A DNA stretch of 64,000 nucleotides, taken from contig OX030955.1 in assembly GCA_943735955.1 (NCBI GenBank), positions 12,861,383 through 12,925,382 on the forward strand. The letters are read 5' to 3'. The notes beneath the pieces are model-generated. The model did no database searches. It was not told the origin of the DNA and was given only the letters and a program-made list of their open reading frames with translations. Made by a program: the position numbers and the translations under genes. Below are positions 46,001 to 61,000 of the stretch, in pieces. The stretch is from Piscicola geometra (Eukaryota; Annelida; Clitellata; Hirudinida; Piscicolidae). Within the stretch, counting starts at the first letter, position 1; each line of letters begins with the position of its first letter.

Positions 46001-49000
46001 AACTACAGTGCCAATTACTACATCGACAACAGTGCCGACTACTGCATCGACAACAGTGCCGACTACTGCATCGACAACAGTGCCGACAACTGCATCAACA
46101 ACAGTGCCGTCTACTGCATCGACAACAGGGCCGACTACTGCATCGACAACAGTGTCGACTATTGCATCAACTACAGTGCCGACTACTGCATCGACAACAG
46201 TGCCGACTACTGCATCGACAGCAGTGCTGACTACTGCATCGACAAAAGTGCCGACCACTGCATCGACAACAGTGCCGACTACTGCATCAACAGCAGTGAC
46301 GACTACTGCATCGACAACAGTGCCGACTACTACATCGACAACAGTGCCGACTATTGCATCAACTACAGTGCCGACTACTGCATCGACAACAGTGCCGACT
46401 ACTGCATCGACAGCAGTGCTGACTACTGCATCAACAACAGTGCCGACCACTGCATCGACAACAGTGCCGACTAGTGCATCAACAGCAGTGACGACTACTG
46501 CATCGACAACAGTGCCGACTACTGCATCAACAACAGTGCCGACTACTGCATCAACAACAGTGCCGACAACTGCATCGACAACAGTGCCGACTTCTGCATC
46601 GACAACAGTGCCGACTACTGCATCAACAACAGTGCCGACTACTGCATCGACAACAGTGCCGACTATTGCATCAACTACAGTGCCGACTACTGCATCAACA
46701 ACAGTGCCGACTACTGCATCGACAACAATGCCTACTACTGCATCAACTACAGTGCCAATTACTACATCGACAACAGTGGCGACTACTGCATCGACAACAG
46801 TGCCGACTACTGCATCGACAACAGTGCCGACAACTGCATCAACAACAGTGCCGTCTACTGCATCGACAACAGGGCCGACTACTGCATCGACAACAGTGTC
46901 GACTATTGCATCAACTACAGTGCCGACTACTGCATCGACAACAGTGCCGACTACTGCATCGACAGCAGTGCTGACTACTGCATCGACAACAGTGCCGACC
47001 ACTGCATCGACAACAGTGCCGACTAGTGCATCAACAGCAGTGACGACTACTGCATCGACAACAGTGCCGACTACTGCATCAACAACAGTGCCGACTACTG
47101 CATCAACAACAGTGCCGACAACTGCATCGACAACAGTGCCGACTTCTGCATCGACAACAGTGCCGACTACTGCATCGACAACAGTGCCGACTATTGCATC
47201 ACTTACAGTGCCGACTACTGCATCAACAACAGTGCCGACTACTGCATCGACAACAGTGCCGACTAGTGCATCAAAAGCAGTGACGACTACTGCATCGACA
47301 ACAGTGCCGACTACTGCATCGACAACAGTGCCGACTACTACATCGACAACAGTGCCGACAATTGCATCAACTACAGTGCCGACTACTGCATCGACAACAG
47401 TGCCGACTACTGCATCGACAGCAGTGCTGACTACTGCATCAACAACAGTGCCGACCACTGCATCGACGACAGTGCCGACTAGTGCATCAACAGCAGTGAC
47501 GACTACTGCATCGACAACAGTGCCGACTACTGCATCAACAACAGTGCCGACTACTGCATCAACAACAGTGCCGACAACTGCATCGACAACAGTGCCGACT
47601 TCTGCATCGACAACAGTGCCGACTACTGCATCAACAACAGTGCCGACTACTGCATCGACAACAGTGCCGACTATTGCATCAACTACAGTGCCGACTACTG
47701 CATCAACAACAGTGCCGACTACTGCATCGACAACAGGGCCGACTACTGCATCGACAACAGTGTCGACTATTGCATCAAAAACAGTGCCGAGTACTGCATC
47801 AACAACAGTGCCGACAACTGCTTCAACAACAGTGCCGACTACTGCATCGACAAAAGTGCCGACCACTGCATCGACAACAGTGCCGACTACTGCATCAACA
47901 GCAGTGACGACTACTGCATCGACAGCAGTGCTGACTACTGCATCAACAACAGTGCCGACCACTGCATCGACAACAGTGCCGACTAGTGCATCAACAGCAG
48001 TGACGACTACTGCATCGACAACAGTGCCGACTACTGGATCAACAACAGTGCCGACTACTGCATCAACAACAGTGCCGACAACTGCATCGACAACAGTGCC
48101 GACTTCTGCATCGACAACAGTGCCGACTACTGCATCAACAACAGTGCCGACTACTGCATCGACAACAGTGCCGACTATTGCATCACTTACAGTGCCGACT
48201 ACTGCATCAACAACAGTGCCGACTACTGCATCGACAACAGTGCCGACTAGTGCATCAAAAGCAGTGACGACTACTGCATCGACAACAGTGCCGACTACTG
48301 CATCGACAACAGTGCCGACTACTACATCGACAACAGTGCCGACTATTGCATCAACTACAGTGCCGACTACTGCATCGACAACAGTGCCGACTACTGCATC
48401 GACAGCAGTGCTGACTACTGCATCAACAACAGTGCCGACCACTGCATCGACGACAGTGCCGACTAGTGCATCAACAGCAGTGACGACTACTGCATCGACA
48501 ACAGTGCCGACTACTGCATCAACAACAGTGCCGACTACTGCATCAACAACAGTGCCGACAACTGCATCGACAACAGTGCCGACTTCTGCATCGACAACAG
48601 TGCCGACTACTGCATCAACAACAGTGCCGACTACTGCATCGACAACAGTGCCGACTATTGCATCAACTACAGTGCCGACTACTGCATCAACAACAGTGCC
48701 GACTACTGCATCGACAACAGGGCCGACTACTGCATCGACAACAGTGTCGACTATTGCATCAAAAACAGTGCCGAGTACTGCATCAACAACAGTGCCGACA
48801 ACTGCTTCAACAACAGTGCCGACTACTGCATCGACAAAAGTGCCGACCACTGCATCGACAACAGTGCCGACTAGTACATCAACAGCAGTGACGACTACTG
48901 CATCGACAGCAGTGCTGACTACTGCATCGACAACAGTGCCGACCACTGCATCGACAACAGTGCCGACTAGTGCATCAACAGCAGTGACGACTACTGCATC

Positions 49001-52000
49001 GACAACAGTGCCGACTACTGCATCAACAACAGTGCCGACTACTGCATCAACAACAGTGCCGACAACTGCATCGACAACAGTGCCGACTTCTGCATCGACA
49101 ACAGTGCCGACTACTGCATCGACAACAGTGCCGACTATTGCATCACTTACAGTGCCGACTACTGCATCAACAACAGTGCCGACTACTGCATCGACAACAG
49201 TGCCGACTAGTGCATCAAAAGCAGTGACGACTACTGCATCGACAACAGTGCCGACTACTGCATCGACAACAGTGCCGACTACTACATCGACAACAGTGCC
49301 GACTATTGCATCAACTACAGTGCCGACTACTGCATCGACAACAGTGCCGACTACTGCATCGACAGCAGTGCTGACTACTGCATCAACAACAGTGCCGACC
49401 ACTGCATCGACGACAGTGCCGACTAGTGCATCAACAGCAGTGACGACTACTGCATCGACAACAGTGCCGACTACTGCATCAACAACAGTGCCGACTACTG
49501 CATCAACAACAGTGCCGACAACTGCATCGACAACAGTGCCGACTTCTGCATCGACAACAGTGCCGACTACTGCATCAACAACAGTGCCGACTACTGCATC
49601 GACAACAGTCCCGACTATTGCATCAACTACAGTGCCGACTACTGCATCAACAACAGTGCCGACTACTGCATCGACAACAGGGCCGACTACTGCATCGACA
49701 ACAGTGTCGACTATTGCATCAAAAACAGTGCCGAGTACTGCATCAACAACAGTGCCGACAACTGCTTCAACAACAGTGCCGACTACTGCATCGACAAAAG
49801 TGCCGACCACTGCATCGACAACAGTGCCGACTACTGCATCAACAGCAGTGACGACTACTGCATCGACAGCAGTGCTGACTACTGCATCAACAACAGTGCC
49901 GACCACTGCATCGACAACAGTGCCGACTAGTGCATCAACAGCAGTGACGACTACTGCATCGACAACAGTGCCGACTACTGCATCAACAACAGTGCCGACT
50001 ACTGCATCAACAACAGTGCCGACAACTGCATCGACAACAGTGCCGACTTCTGCATCGACAACAGTGCCGACTACTGCATCAACAACAGTGCCGACTACTG
50101 CATCGACAACAGTGCCGACTATTGCATCACTTACAGTGCCGACTACTGCATCAACAACAGTGCCGACTACTACATCGACAACAGTGCCGACTAGTGCATC
50201 AAAAGCAGTGACGACTACTGCATCAACAACAGTGCCGACTACTGCATCGACAACAGTGCCGACTATTGCATCAACTACAGTGCCGACTACTGCATCGACA
50301 ACAGTGCCGACTACTGCATCGACAGCAGTGCTGACTACTGCATCAACAACAGTGCCGACCACTGCATCGACGACAGTGCCGACTAGTGCATCAACAGCAG
50401 AGACGACTACTGCATCGACAACAGTGCCGACTACTGCATCAACAACAGTGCCGACTACTGCATCAACAACAGTGCCGACAACTGCATCGACAACAGTGCC
50501 GACTTCTGCATCGACAACAGTGCTGACTACTGCATCAACAACAGTGCCGACTACTGCATCGACAACAGTGCCGACTATTGCATCAACTACAGTGCCGACT
50601 ACTGCATCAACAACAGTGCCGACTACTGCATCGACAACAGGGCCGACTACTGCATCGACAACAGTGTCGACTATTGCATCAAAAACAGTGCCGAGTACTG
50701 CATCAACAACAGTGCCCTCAACTGCTTCAACAACAGTGCCGACTACTGCATCGACAAAAGTGCCGACCACTGCATCGACAACAGTGCCGACTACTGCATC
50801 AACAGCAGTGACGACTACTGCATCGACAACAGTGCCGACTACTGCATCAACAAAAGTGCCGACTACTGCATCGACAACAGTGCCGACTACTGCATCGACA
50901 ACAGTGCCGACTACTACATCGACAACAGTGCCGACTACTGCATCAACAAAAGTGCCGACTACTGCATCGACAACAGTGCCAACTACTGCATCGACAACAG
51001 TGCCGACTACTACATCGACAACAGTGCCGACTATTGCATCAACTACAGTGCCGACTACTGCATCGACAACAGTGCCGACTACTGCATCGACAGCAGTGCT
51101 GACTACTGCATCAACAACAGTGCCGACCACTGCATCGACAACAGTGCCGACTAGTGCATCAACAGCAGTGACGACTACTGCATCGACAACAGTGCCGACT
51201 ACTGCATCAACAACAGTGCCGACTACTGCATCAACAACAGTGCCGACAACTGCATCGACAACAGTGCCGACTTCTGCATCGACAACAGTGCCGACTACTG
51301 CATCAACAACAGTGCCGACTACTGCATCGACAACAGTGCCGACTATTGCATCAACTACAGTGCCGACTACTGCATCAACAACAGTGCCGACTACTGCATC
51401 GACAACAGTGCCGACAACTGCATCAACAACAGTGCCGTCTACTGCATCGACAACAGGGCCGACTACTGCATCGACAACAGTGTCGACTATTGCATCAACT
51501 ACAGTGCCGACTACTGCATCGACAACAGTGCCGACTACTGCATCGACAGCAGTGCTGACTACTGCATCAACAACAGTGCCGACCACTGCATCGACAACAG
51601 TGCCGACTAGTGCATCAACAGCAGTGACGACTACTGCATCGACAACAGTGCCGACTACTGCATCAACAACAGTGCCGACTACTGCATCAACAACAGTGCC
51701 GACAACTGCATCGACAACAGTGCCGACTTCTGCATCGACAACAGTGCCGACTACTGCATCAACAACAGTGCCGACTACTGCATCGACAACAGTGCCGACT
51801 ATTGCATCAACTACAGTGCCGACTACTGCATCAACAACAGTGCCGACTACTGCATCGACAACAGGGCCGACTACTGCATCGACAACAGTGTCGACTATTG
51901 CATCAAAAACAGTGCCGAGTACTGCATCAACAACAGTGCTGACAACTTCTTCAACAACAGTGCCGACTACTGCATCGACAAAAGTGCCGACCACTGCATC

Positions 52001-55000
52001 GACAACAGTGCCGACTACTGCATCAACAGCAGTGACGACTACTGCATCGACAACAGTGCCGACTACTGCATCAACAAAAGTGCCGACTACTGCATCGACA
52101 ACAGTGCCGACTACTGCATCGACAACAGTGCCGACTACTACATCGACAACAGAGCCGACTACTGCATCAACAAAAGTGCCGACTACTGCATCGACAACAG
52201 TGCAAACTACTGCATCGACAACAGTGCCGACTACTACATCGACAACAGTGCCGACTATTGCATCAACTACAGTGCCGAATACTGCATCGACAACAGTGCC
52301 GACTACTGCATCGACAGCAGTGCTGACTACTGCATTAACAACAGTGCCGACCACTGCATCGACAACAGTGCCAACTAGTGCATCAACAGCAGTGACGACT
52401 ACTGCATCGACAACAGTGCCGACTACTGCATCAACAACAGTGCCGACTACTGCATCAACAACAGTGCCGACAACTGCATCGACAACAGTGCCGACTTCTG
52501 CATCGACAACAGTGCCGACTACTGCATCAACAACAGTGCCGACTACTGCATCGACAACAGTGCCGACTATTGCATCAACTACAGTGCCGACTACTGCATC
52601 AACAACAGTGCCGACTACTGCATCGACAACAATGCCTACTACTGCATCAACTACAGTGCCAATTACTACATCGACAACAGTGGCGACTACTGCATCGACA
52701 GCAGTGCTGACTACTGCATCAACAACAGTGCCGACCACTGCATCGACAACAGTGCCGACTAGTGCATCAACAGCAGTGACGACTACTGCATCGACAACAG
52801 TGCCGACTACTGCATCAACAACAGTGCCGACTACTGCATCAACAACAGTGCCAAAAACTGCATCGACAACAGTGCCGACTTCTGCATCGACAACAGTGCC
52901 GACTACTGCATCAACAACAGTGCCGACTACTGCATCGACAACAGTGCCGACTATTGCATCAACTACAGTGCCGACTACTGCATCAACAACAGTGCCGACT
53001 ACTGCATCGACAACAATGCCTACTACTGCATCAACTACAGTGCCAATTACTACATCGACAACAGTGCCGACTACTGCATCGACAACAGTGCCGACTATTG
53101 CATCAACAACAGTGCCAACAACTGCTTCAACAACAGTGCCGACTACTGCATCGACAACAGTGCCGACCACTGCATCGACAACAGTGCCGACTACTGCATC
53201 GACAACAGTGCTGACTACTGCATCGACAACAGTGCCGACAACTGCATCAACAACAATGCCGTCTACTGCATCGACAACAGGGCCGACTACTGCATCGATA
53301 ACAGTGTCGACTATTGCATCAACAACAGTGCCGACTACTGCATCGACAAAAGTGCCGACCACTGCATCGACAACAGTGCCGACTACTGCATCAACAGCAG
53401 TGATAACTACTGCGTCGACAACAGTGCCGACTACTGCATCAACAGCAGTGACGACTACTGCATCGACAACAGTGCCGACTACTGCATCAACAACAGTGCC
53501 GACTACTGCATCGACAACAGTGCCGACTACTGCATCGACAACAGTGCCGACTACTACATCGACAACAGTGCCGACTATTGCATCAACTACAGTGCCGACT
53601 ACTGCATTGACAACAGTGCCGACTACTGCATCGACAACAGTGCTGACTACTGCATCAACAACAGTGCCGACCACTGCATCGACAACAGTGCTGACTAGTG
53701 CATCAACAGCAGTGACGACTACTGCATCGACAACAGTGCCGACTACTGCATCAACAACAGTGCCAACTACTGCATCAACAACAGTGCCGACAACTCCATC
53801 GACAACAGTGCCGACTTCTGCATCGACAACAGTGCCGACTACTGCATCAACAACAGTGCCGACTACTGCATCGACAACAGTGCCGACTATTGCATCGACA
53901 ACAGTGCTGACTACTGCATCAACAACCGTGCCGACTACTGCATCAACAACAGTGCCGATTACTGCATCAACAACAGTGCCGACTACTGCATCAACAACAG
54001 TGCCGACTACTGCATCGACAACAGTGCCGACAACTGCATCAACAACAGTGCCGTCTACTGCATCGACAACAGGGCCGACTACTGCATCGACAACAGTGTC
54101 GACTATTGCATCAACTACAGTGCCGACTACTGCATCGACAACAGTGCCGACTACTGCATCGACAGCAGTGCTGACTACTGCATCAACAACAGTGCCGACC
54201 ACTGCATCGACAACAGTGCCGACTAGTGCATCAACAGCAGTGACGACTACTGCATCGACAACAGTGCCGACTACTGCATCAACAACAGTGCCGACTACTG
54301 CATCAACAACAGTGCCGACAACTGCATCGACAACAGTGCCGACTTCTGCATCGACAACAGTGCCGACTACTGCATCAACAACAGTGCCGACTACTGCATC
54401 GACAACAGTGCCGACTATTGCATCAACTACAGTGCCGACTACTGCATCAACAACAGTGCCGACTACTGCATCGACAACAGGGCCGACTACTGCATCGACA
54501 ACAGTGTCGACTATTGCATCAAAAACAGTGCCGAGTACTGCATCAACAACAGTGCTGACAACTGCTTCAACAACAGTGCCGACTACTGCATCGACAAAAG
54601 TGCCGACCACTGCATCGACAACAGTGCCGACTACTGCATCAACAGCAGTGACGACTACTGCATCGACAACAGTGCCGACTACTGCATCAACAAAAGTGCC
54701 GACTACTGCATCGACAACAGTGCCGACTACTGCATCGACAACAGTGCCGACTACTACATCGACAACAGAGCCGACTACTGCATCAACAAAAGTGCCGACT
54801 ACTGCATCGACAACAGTGCCGACTACTGCATCGACAACAGTGCCGACTACTACATCGACAACAGTGCCGACGATTGCATCAACTACAGTGCCGAATACTG
54901 CATCGACAACAGTGCCGACTACTGCATCGACAGCAGTGCTGACTACTGCATTAACAACAGTGCCGACCACTGCATCGACAACAGTGCCAACTAGTGCATC

Positions 55001-58000
55001 AACAGCAGTGACGACTACTGCATCGACAACAGTGCCGACTACTGCATCAACAACAGTGCCGACTACTGCATCAACAACAGTGCCAAAAACTGCATCGACA
55101 ACAGTGCCGACTTCTGCATCGACAACAGTGCCGACTACTGCATCAACAACAGTGCCGACAACTCCATCGACAACAGTGCCGACTTCTGCATCGACAACAG
55201 TGCCGACTACTGCATCAACAACAGTGCCGACTACTGCATCGACAACAGTGCCGACTATTGCATCGACAACAGTGCTGACTACTGCATCAACAACAGTGCC
55301 GACTACTGCATCAACAACAGTGCCGATTACTGCATCAACAACAGTGCCGACTACTGCATCAACAACAGTGCCGACTACTGCATCGACAACAGTGCCGACA
55401 ACTGCATCAACAACAGTGCCGTCTACTGCATCGACAACAGTGCCGACTACTGCATCGACAACAGTGCCGACAACTGCATCAACAACAGTGCCGACTACTG
55501 CATCGACAACAGGGCCGACTACTGCATCGACAAAAGTGCCGACCACTGCATCGACAACAGTGCCGACTACTGCATCAACAGCAGTGACGACTACTGCATC
55601 GACAACAGTGCCGACTACTGCATCAACAAAAGTGCCGACTACTGCATCGACAACAGTGCCGACTACTGCATCGACAACAGTGCCGACTACTACATCGACA
55701 ACAGAGCCGACTACTGCATCAACAAAAGTGCCGACTACTGCATCGACAACAGTGCCGACTACTGCATCGACAACAGTGCCGACTACTACATCGACAACAG
55801 TGCCGACTATTGCATCAACTACAGTGCCGAATACTGCATCGACAACAGTGCCGACTACTGCATCGACAGCAGTGCTGACTACTGCATTAACAACAGTGCC
55901 GACCACTGCATCGACAACAGTGCCAACTAGTGCATCAACAGCAGTGACGACTACAGCATCGACAACAGTGCCGACTACTGCATCAACAACAGTGCCGACT
56001 ACTGCATCAACAACAGTGCCAAAAACTGCATCGACAACAGTGCCGACTTCTGCATCGACAACAGTGCCGACTACTGCATCAACAACAGTGCCGACAACTC
56101 CATCGACAACAGTGCCGACTTCTGCATCGACAACAGTGCCGACTACTGCATCAACAACAGTGCCGACTACTGCATCGACAACAGTGCCGACTATTGCATC
56201 GACAACAGTGCTGACTACTGCATCAACAACAGTGCCGACTACTGCATCAACAACAGTGCCGATTACTGCATCAACAACAGTGCCGACTACTGCATCAACA
56301 ACAGTGCCGACTACTGCATCGACAACAGTGCCGACAACTGCATCAACAACAGTGCCGTCTACTGCATCGACAACAGGGCCGACTACTGCATCGACAACAG
56401 TGTCGACTATTGCATCAACTACAGTGCCGACTACTGCATCGACAACAGTGCCGACTACTGCATCGACAGCAGTGCTGACTACTGCATCAACAACAGTGCC
56501 GACCACTGCATCGACAACAGTGCCGACTAGTGCATCAACAGCAGTGACGACTACTGCATCGACAACAGTGCCGACTACTGCATCAACAACAGTGCCGACT
56601 ACTGCATCAACAACAGTGCCGACAACTGCATCGACAACAGTGCCGACTTCTGCATCGACAACAGTGCCGACTACTGCATCAACAACAGTGCCGACTACTG
56701 CATCGACAACAGTGCCGACTATTGCATCAACTACAGTGCCGACTACTGCATCAACAACAGTGCCGACTACTGCATCGACAACAGGGCCGACTACTGCATC
56801 GACAACAGTGTCGACTATTGCATCAAAAACAGTGCCGAGTACTGCATCAACAACAGTGCTGACAACTGCTTCAACAACAGTGCCGACTACTGCATCGACA
56901 AAAGTGTCGACCACTGCATCGACAACAGTGCCGACTACTGCATCAACAGCAGTGACGACTACTGCATCGACAACAGTGCCGACTACTGCATCAACAAAAG
57001 TGCCGACTACTGCATCGACAACAGTGCCGACTACTGCATCGACAACAGTGCCGACTACTACATCGACAACAGAGCCGACTACTGCATCAACAAAAGTGCC
57101 GACTACTGCATCGACAACAGTGCCGACTACTGCATCGACAACAGTGCCGACTACTACATCGACAACAGTGCCGACTATTGCATCAACTACAGTGCCGAAT
57201 ACTGCATCGACAACAGTGCCGACTACTGCATCGACAGCAGTGCTGACTACTGCATTAACAACAGTGCCGACCACTGCATCGACAACAGTGCCAACTAGTG
57301 CATCAACAGCAGTGACGACTACTGCATCGACAACAGTGCCGACTACTGCATCAACAACAGTGCCGACTACTGCATCAACAACAGTGCCAAAAACTGCATC
57401 GACAACAGTGCCGACTTCTGCATCGACAACAGTGCCGACTACTGCATCAACAACAGTGCCGACTACTGCATCGACAACAGTGCCGACTATTGCATCAACT
57501 ACAGTGCCGACTACTGCATCAACAACAGTGCCGACTACTGCATCGACAACAATGCCTACTACTGCATCAACTACAGTGCCAATTACTACATCGACAACAG
57601 TGCCGACTACTGCATCGACAACAGTGCCGACTATTGCATCAACAACAGTGCCAACAACTGCTTCAACAACAGTGCCGACTACTGCATCGACAACAGTGCC
57701 GACCACTGCATCGACAACAGTGCCGACTACTGCATCGACAACAGTGCTGACTACTGCATCGACAACAGTGCCGACAACTGCATCAACAACAGTGCCGTCT
57801 ACTGCATCGACAACAGGGCCGACTACTGCATCGATAACAGTGTCGACTATTGCATCAACAACAGTGCCGACTACTGCATCGACAAAAGTGCCGACCACTG
57901 CATCGACAACAGTGCCGACTACTGCATCAACAGCAGTGATAACTACTGCGTCGACAACAGTGCCGACTACTGCATCAACAGCAGTGACGACTACTGCATC

Positions 58001-61000
58001 GACAACAGTGCCGACTACTGCATCAACAACAGTGCCGACTACTGCATCGACAACAGTGCCGACTACTGCATCGACAACAGTGCCGACTACTACATCGACA
58101 ACAGTGCCGACTATTGCATCAACTACAGTGCCGACTACTGCATCGACAACAGTGCCGACTACTGCATCGACAACAGTGCTGACTACTGCATCAACAACAG
58201 TGCCGACCACTGCATCGACAACAGTGCTGACTAGTGCATCAACAGCAGTGACGACTACTGCATCGACAACAGTGCCGACTACTGCATCAACAACAGTGCC
58301 GACTACTGCATCAACAACAGTGCCGACAACTCCATCGACAACAGTGCCGACTTCTGCATCGACAACAGTGCCGACTACTGCATCAACAACAGTGCCGACT
58401 ACTGCATCGACAACAGTGCCGACTATTGCATCGACAACAGTGCTGACTACTGCATCAACAACAGTGCCGACTACTGCATCAACAACAGTGCCGATTACTG
58501 CATCAACAACAGTGCCGACTACTGCATCGACAACAATGCCGACAACTGCATCAACAACAGTGCGGTCTACTGCATCGACAACAGGGCCGACTACTGCATC
58601 GACAACAGTGCTGACTACTGCATCGACAACAGTGCCGACAACTGCATCAACAACAGTGCCGTCTACTGCATCGACAACAGGGCCGACTACTGCATCGATA
58701 ACAGTGTCGACTATTGCATCAACAACAGTGCCGACTACTGCATCGACAAAAGTGCCGACCACTGCATCGACAACAGTGCCGACTACTGCATCAACAGCAG
58801 TGATAACTACTGCGTCGACAACAGTGCCGACTACTGCATCAACAGCAGTGACGAATACTGCATCGACAACAGTGCCGACTACTGCATCAACAACAGTGCC
58901 GACAACTCCATCGACAACAGTGCCGACTTCTGCATCGACAACAGTGCCGACTACTGCATCAACAACAGTGCCGACTACTGCATCGACAACAGTGCCGACT
59001 ATTGCATCAACTACAGTGCCAATTACTACATCGACAACAGTGCCGACTACTGCATCGACAACAGTGCCGACTATTGCATCAACAACAGTGCCAACAACTG
59101 CTTCAACAACAGTGCCGACTACTGCATCGACAACAGTGCCGACCACTGCATCGACAACAGTGCCGACTACTGCATCGACAACAGTGCTGACTACTGCATC
59201 GACAACAGTGCCGACAACTGCATCAACAACAGTGCCGTCTACTGCATCGACAACAGGGCCGACTACTGCATCGATAACAGTGTCGACTATTGCATCAACA
59301 ACAGTGCCGACTACTGCATCGACAAAAGTGCCGACCACTGCATCGACAACAGTGCCGAATACTGCATCAACAGCAGTGATAACTACTGCGTCGACAACAG
59401 TGCCGACTACTGCATCAACAGCAGTGACGACTACTGCATCGACAACAGTGCCGACTACTGCATCAACAACAGTGCCGACTATTGCATCGACAACAGTGCC
59501 GACTACTGCATCGACAACAGTGCCGACTACTACATCGACAACAGTGCCGACTATTGCATCAACTACAGTGCCGACTACTGCATCGACAACAGTGCCGACT
59601 ACTGCATCGACAACAGTGCTGACTACTGCATCAACAACAGTGCCGACCACTGCATCGACAACAGTGCTGACTAGTGCATCAACAGCAGTGACGACTACTG
59701 CATCGACAACAGTGCCGACTACTGCATCAACAACAGTGCCGACTACTGCATCAACAACAGTGCCGACAACTCCATCGACAACAGTGCCGACTTCTGCATC
59801 GACAACAGTGCCGACTACTGCATCAACAACAGTGCCGACTACTGCATCGACAACAGTGCCGACTATTGCATCGACAACAGTGCTGACTACTGCATCAACA
59901 ACAGTGCCGACTACTGCATCAACAACAGTGCCGATTACTGCATCAACAACAGTGCCGACTACTGCATCGACAACAATGCCGACAACTGCATCAACAACAG
60001 TGCGGTCTACTGCATCGACAACAGGGCCGACTACTGCATCGACAACAGTGTCGACTAGTGCATCAACAACAGTGCCGACTACTGCATCGACAAAAGTGCC
60101 GACCACTGCATCGACAACAGTGCCGATTACTGCATCAACAGCAGTGACAACTACTGCATCGACAACAGTGCCGAATACTGCATCAACAGCAGTGACGACT
60201 ACTGCATCGACAACAGTGCCGACTACTGCATCAACAACAGTGCCGACTACTGCATCGACAACAGTGCCGACTACTGCATCAACAACAGTGCCAACTACTG
60301 CATCGACAACAGTGCCGATGATTGCATCGACAACAGTACTGACTACTGCATCAACAACCGTGCCGACTACTGCATCAACAGCAGTGACAACTACTGCATC
60401 GACAACAGTGCCGAATACTGCATCAACAGCAGTGACGACTACTGCATCGACAACAGTGCCGACTACTGCATCAACAACAGTGCCGACTACTGCATCGACA
60501 ACAGTGCCGACTACTGCATCGACAACAGTGCCGACTACTACATCGACAACAGTGCCGACTATTGCATCAACTACAGTGCCGACTACTGCATCGACAACAG
60601 TGCCGACAACTGCATCGACAACAGTGCTGACTACTGCATCGACAGAAGTGCCGACCACTGCATCGACAACAGTGCCGACTACTGCATCAACAGCAGTGAC
60701 AACTACTGCATCGACAACAGTGCCGACTTCTGCATCAACAGCAGTGCCGACTACTGCATCAACAACAGTGCCGACGACTGCATCGACAACAGTGCCGACT
60801 TCTGCATCGACAACAGTGCCGACTACTGCATCAACAACAGTGCCGACTACTGCATCGACAACAGTGCCGACTATTGCATCGACAACAGTACTGACTACTG
60901 CATCAACAACCGTGCCGACTACTGCATCAAAAACAATGCCGACTACTGCATCAACAACAGTGCCGACTACTGCATTAACAACAGTGCCGACTACTGCATC

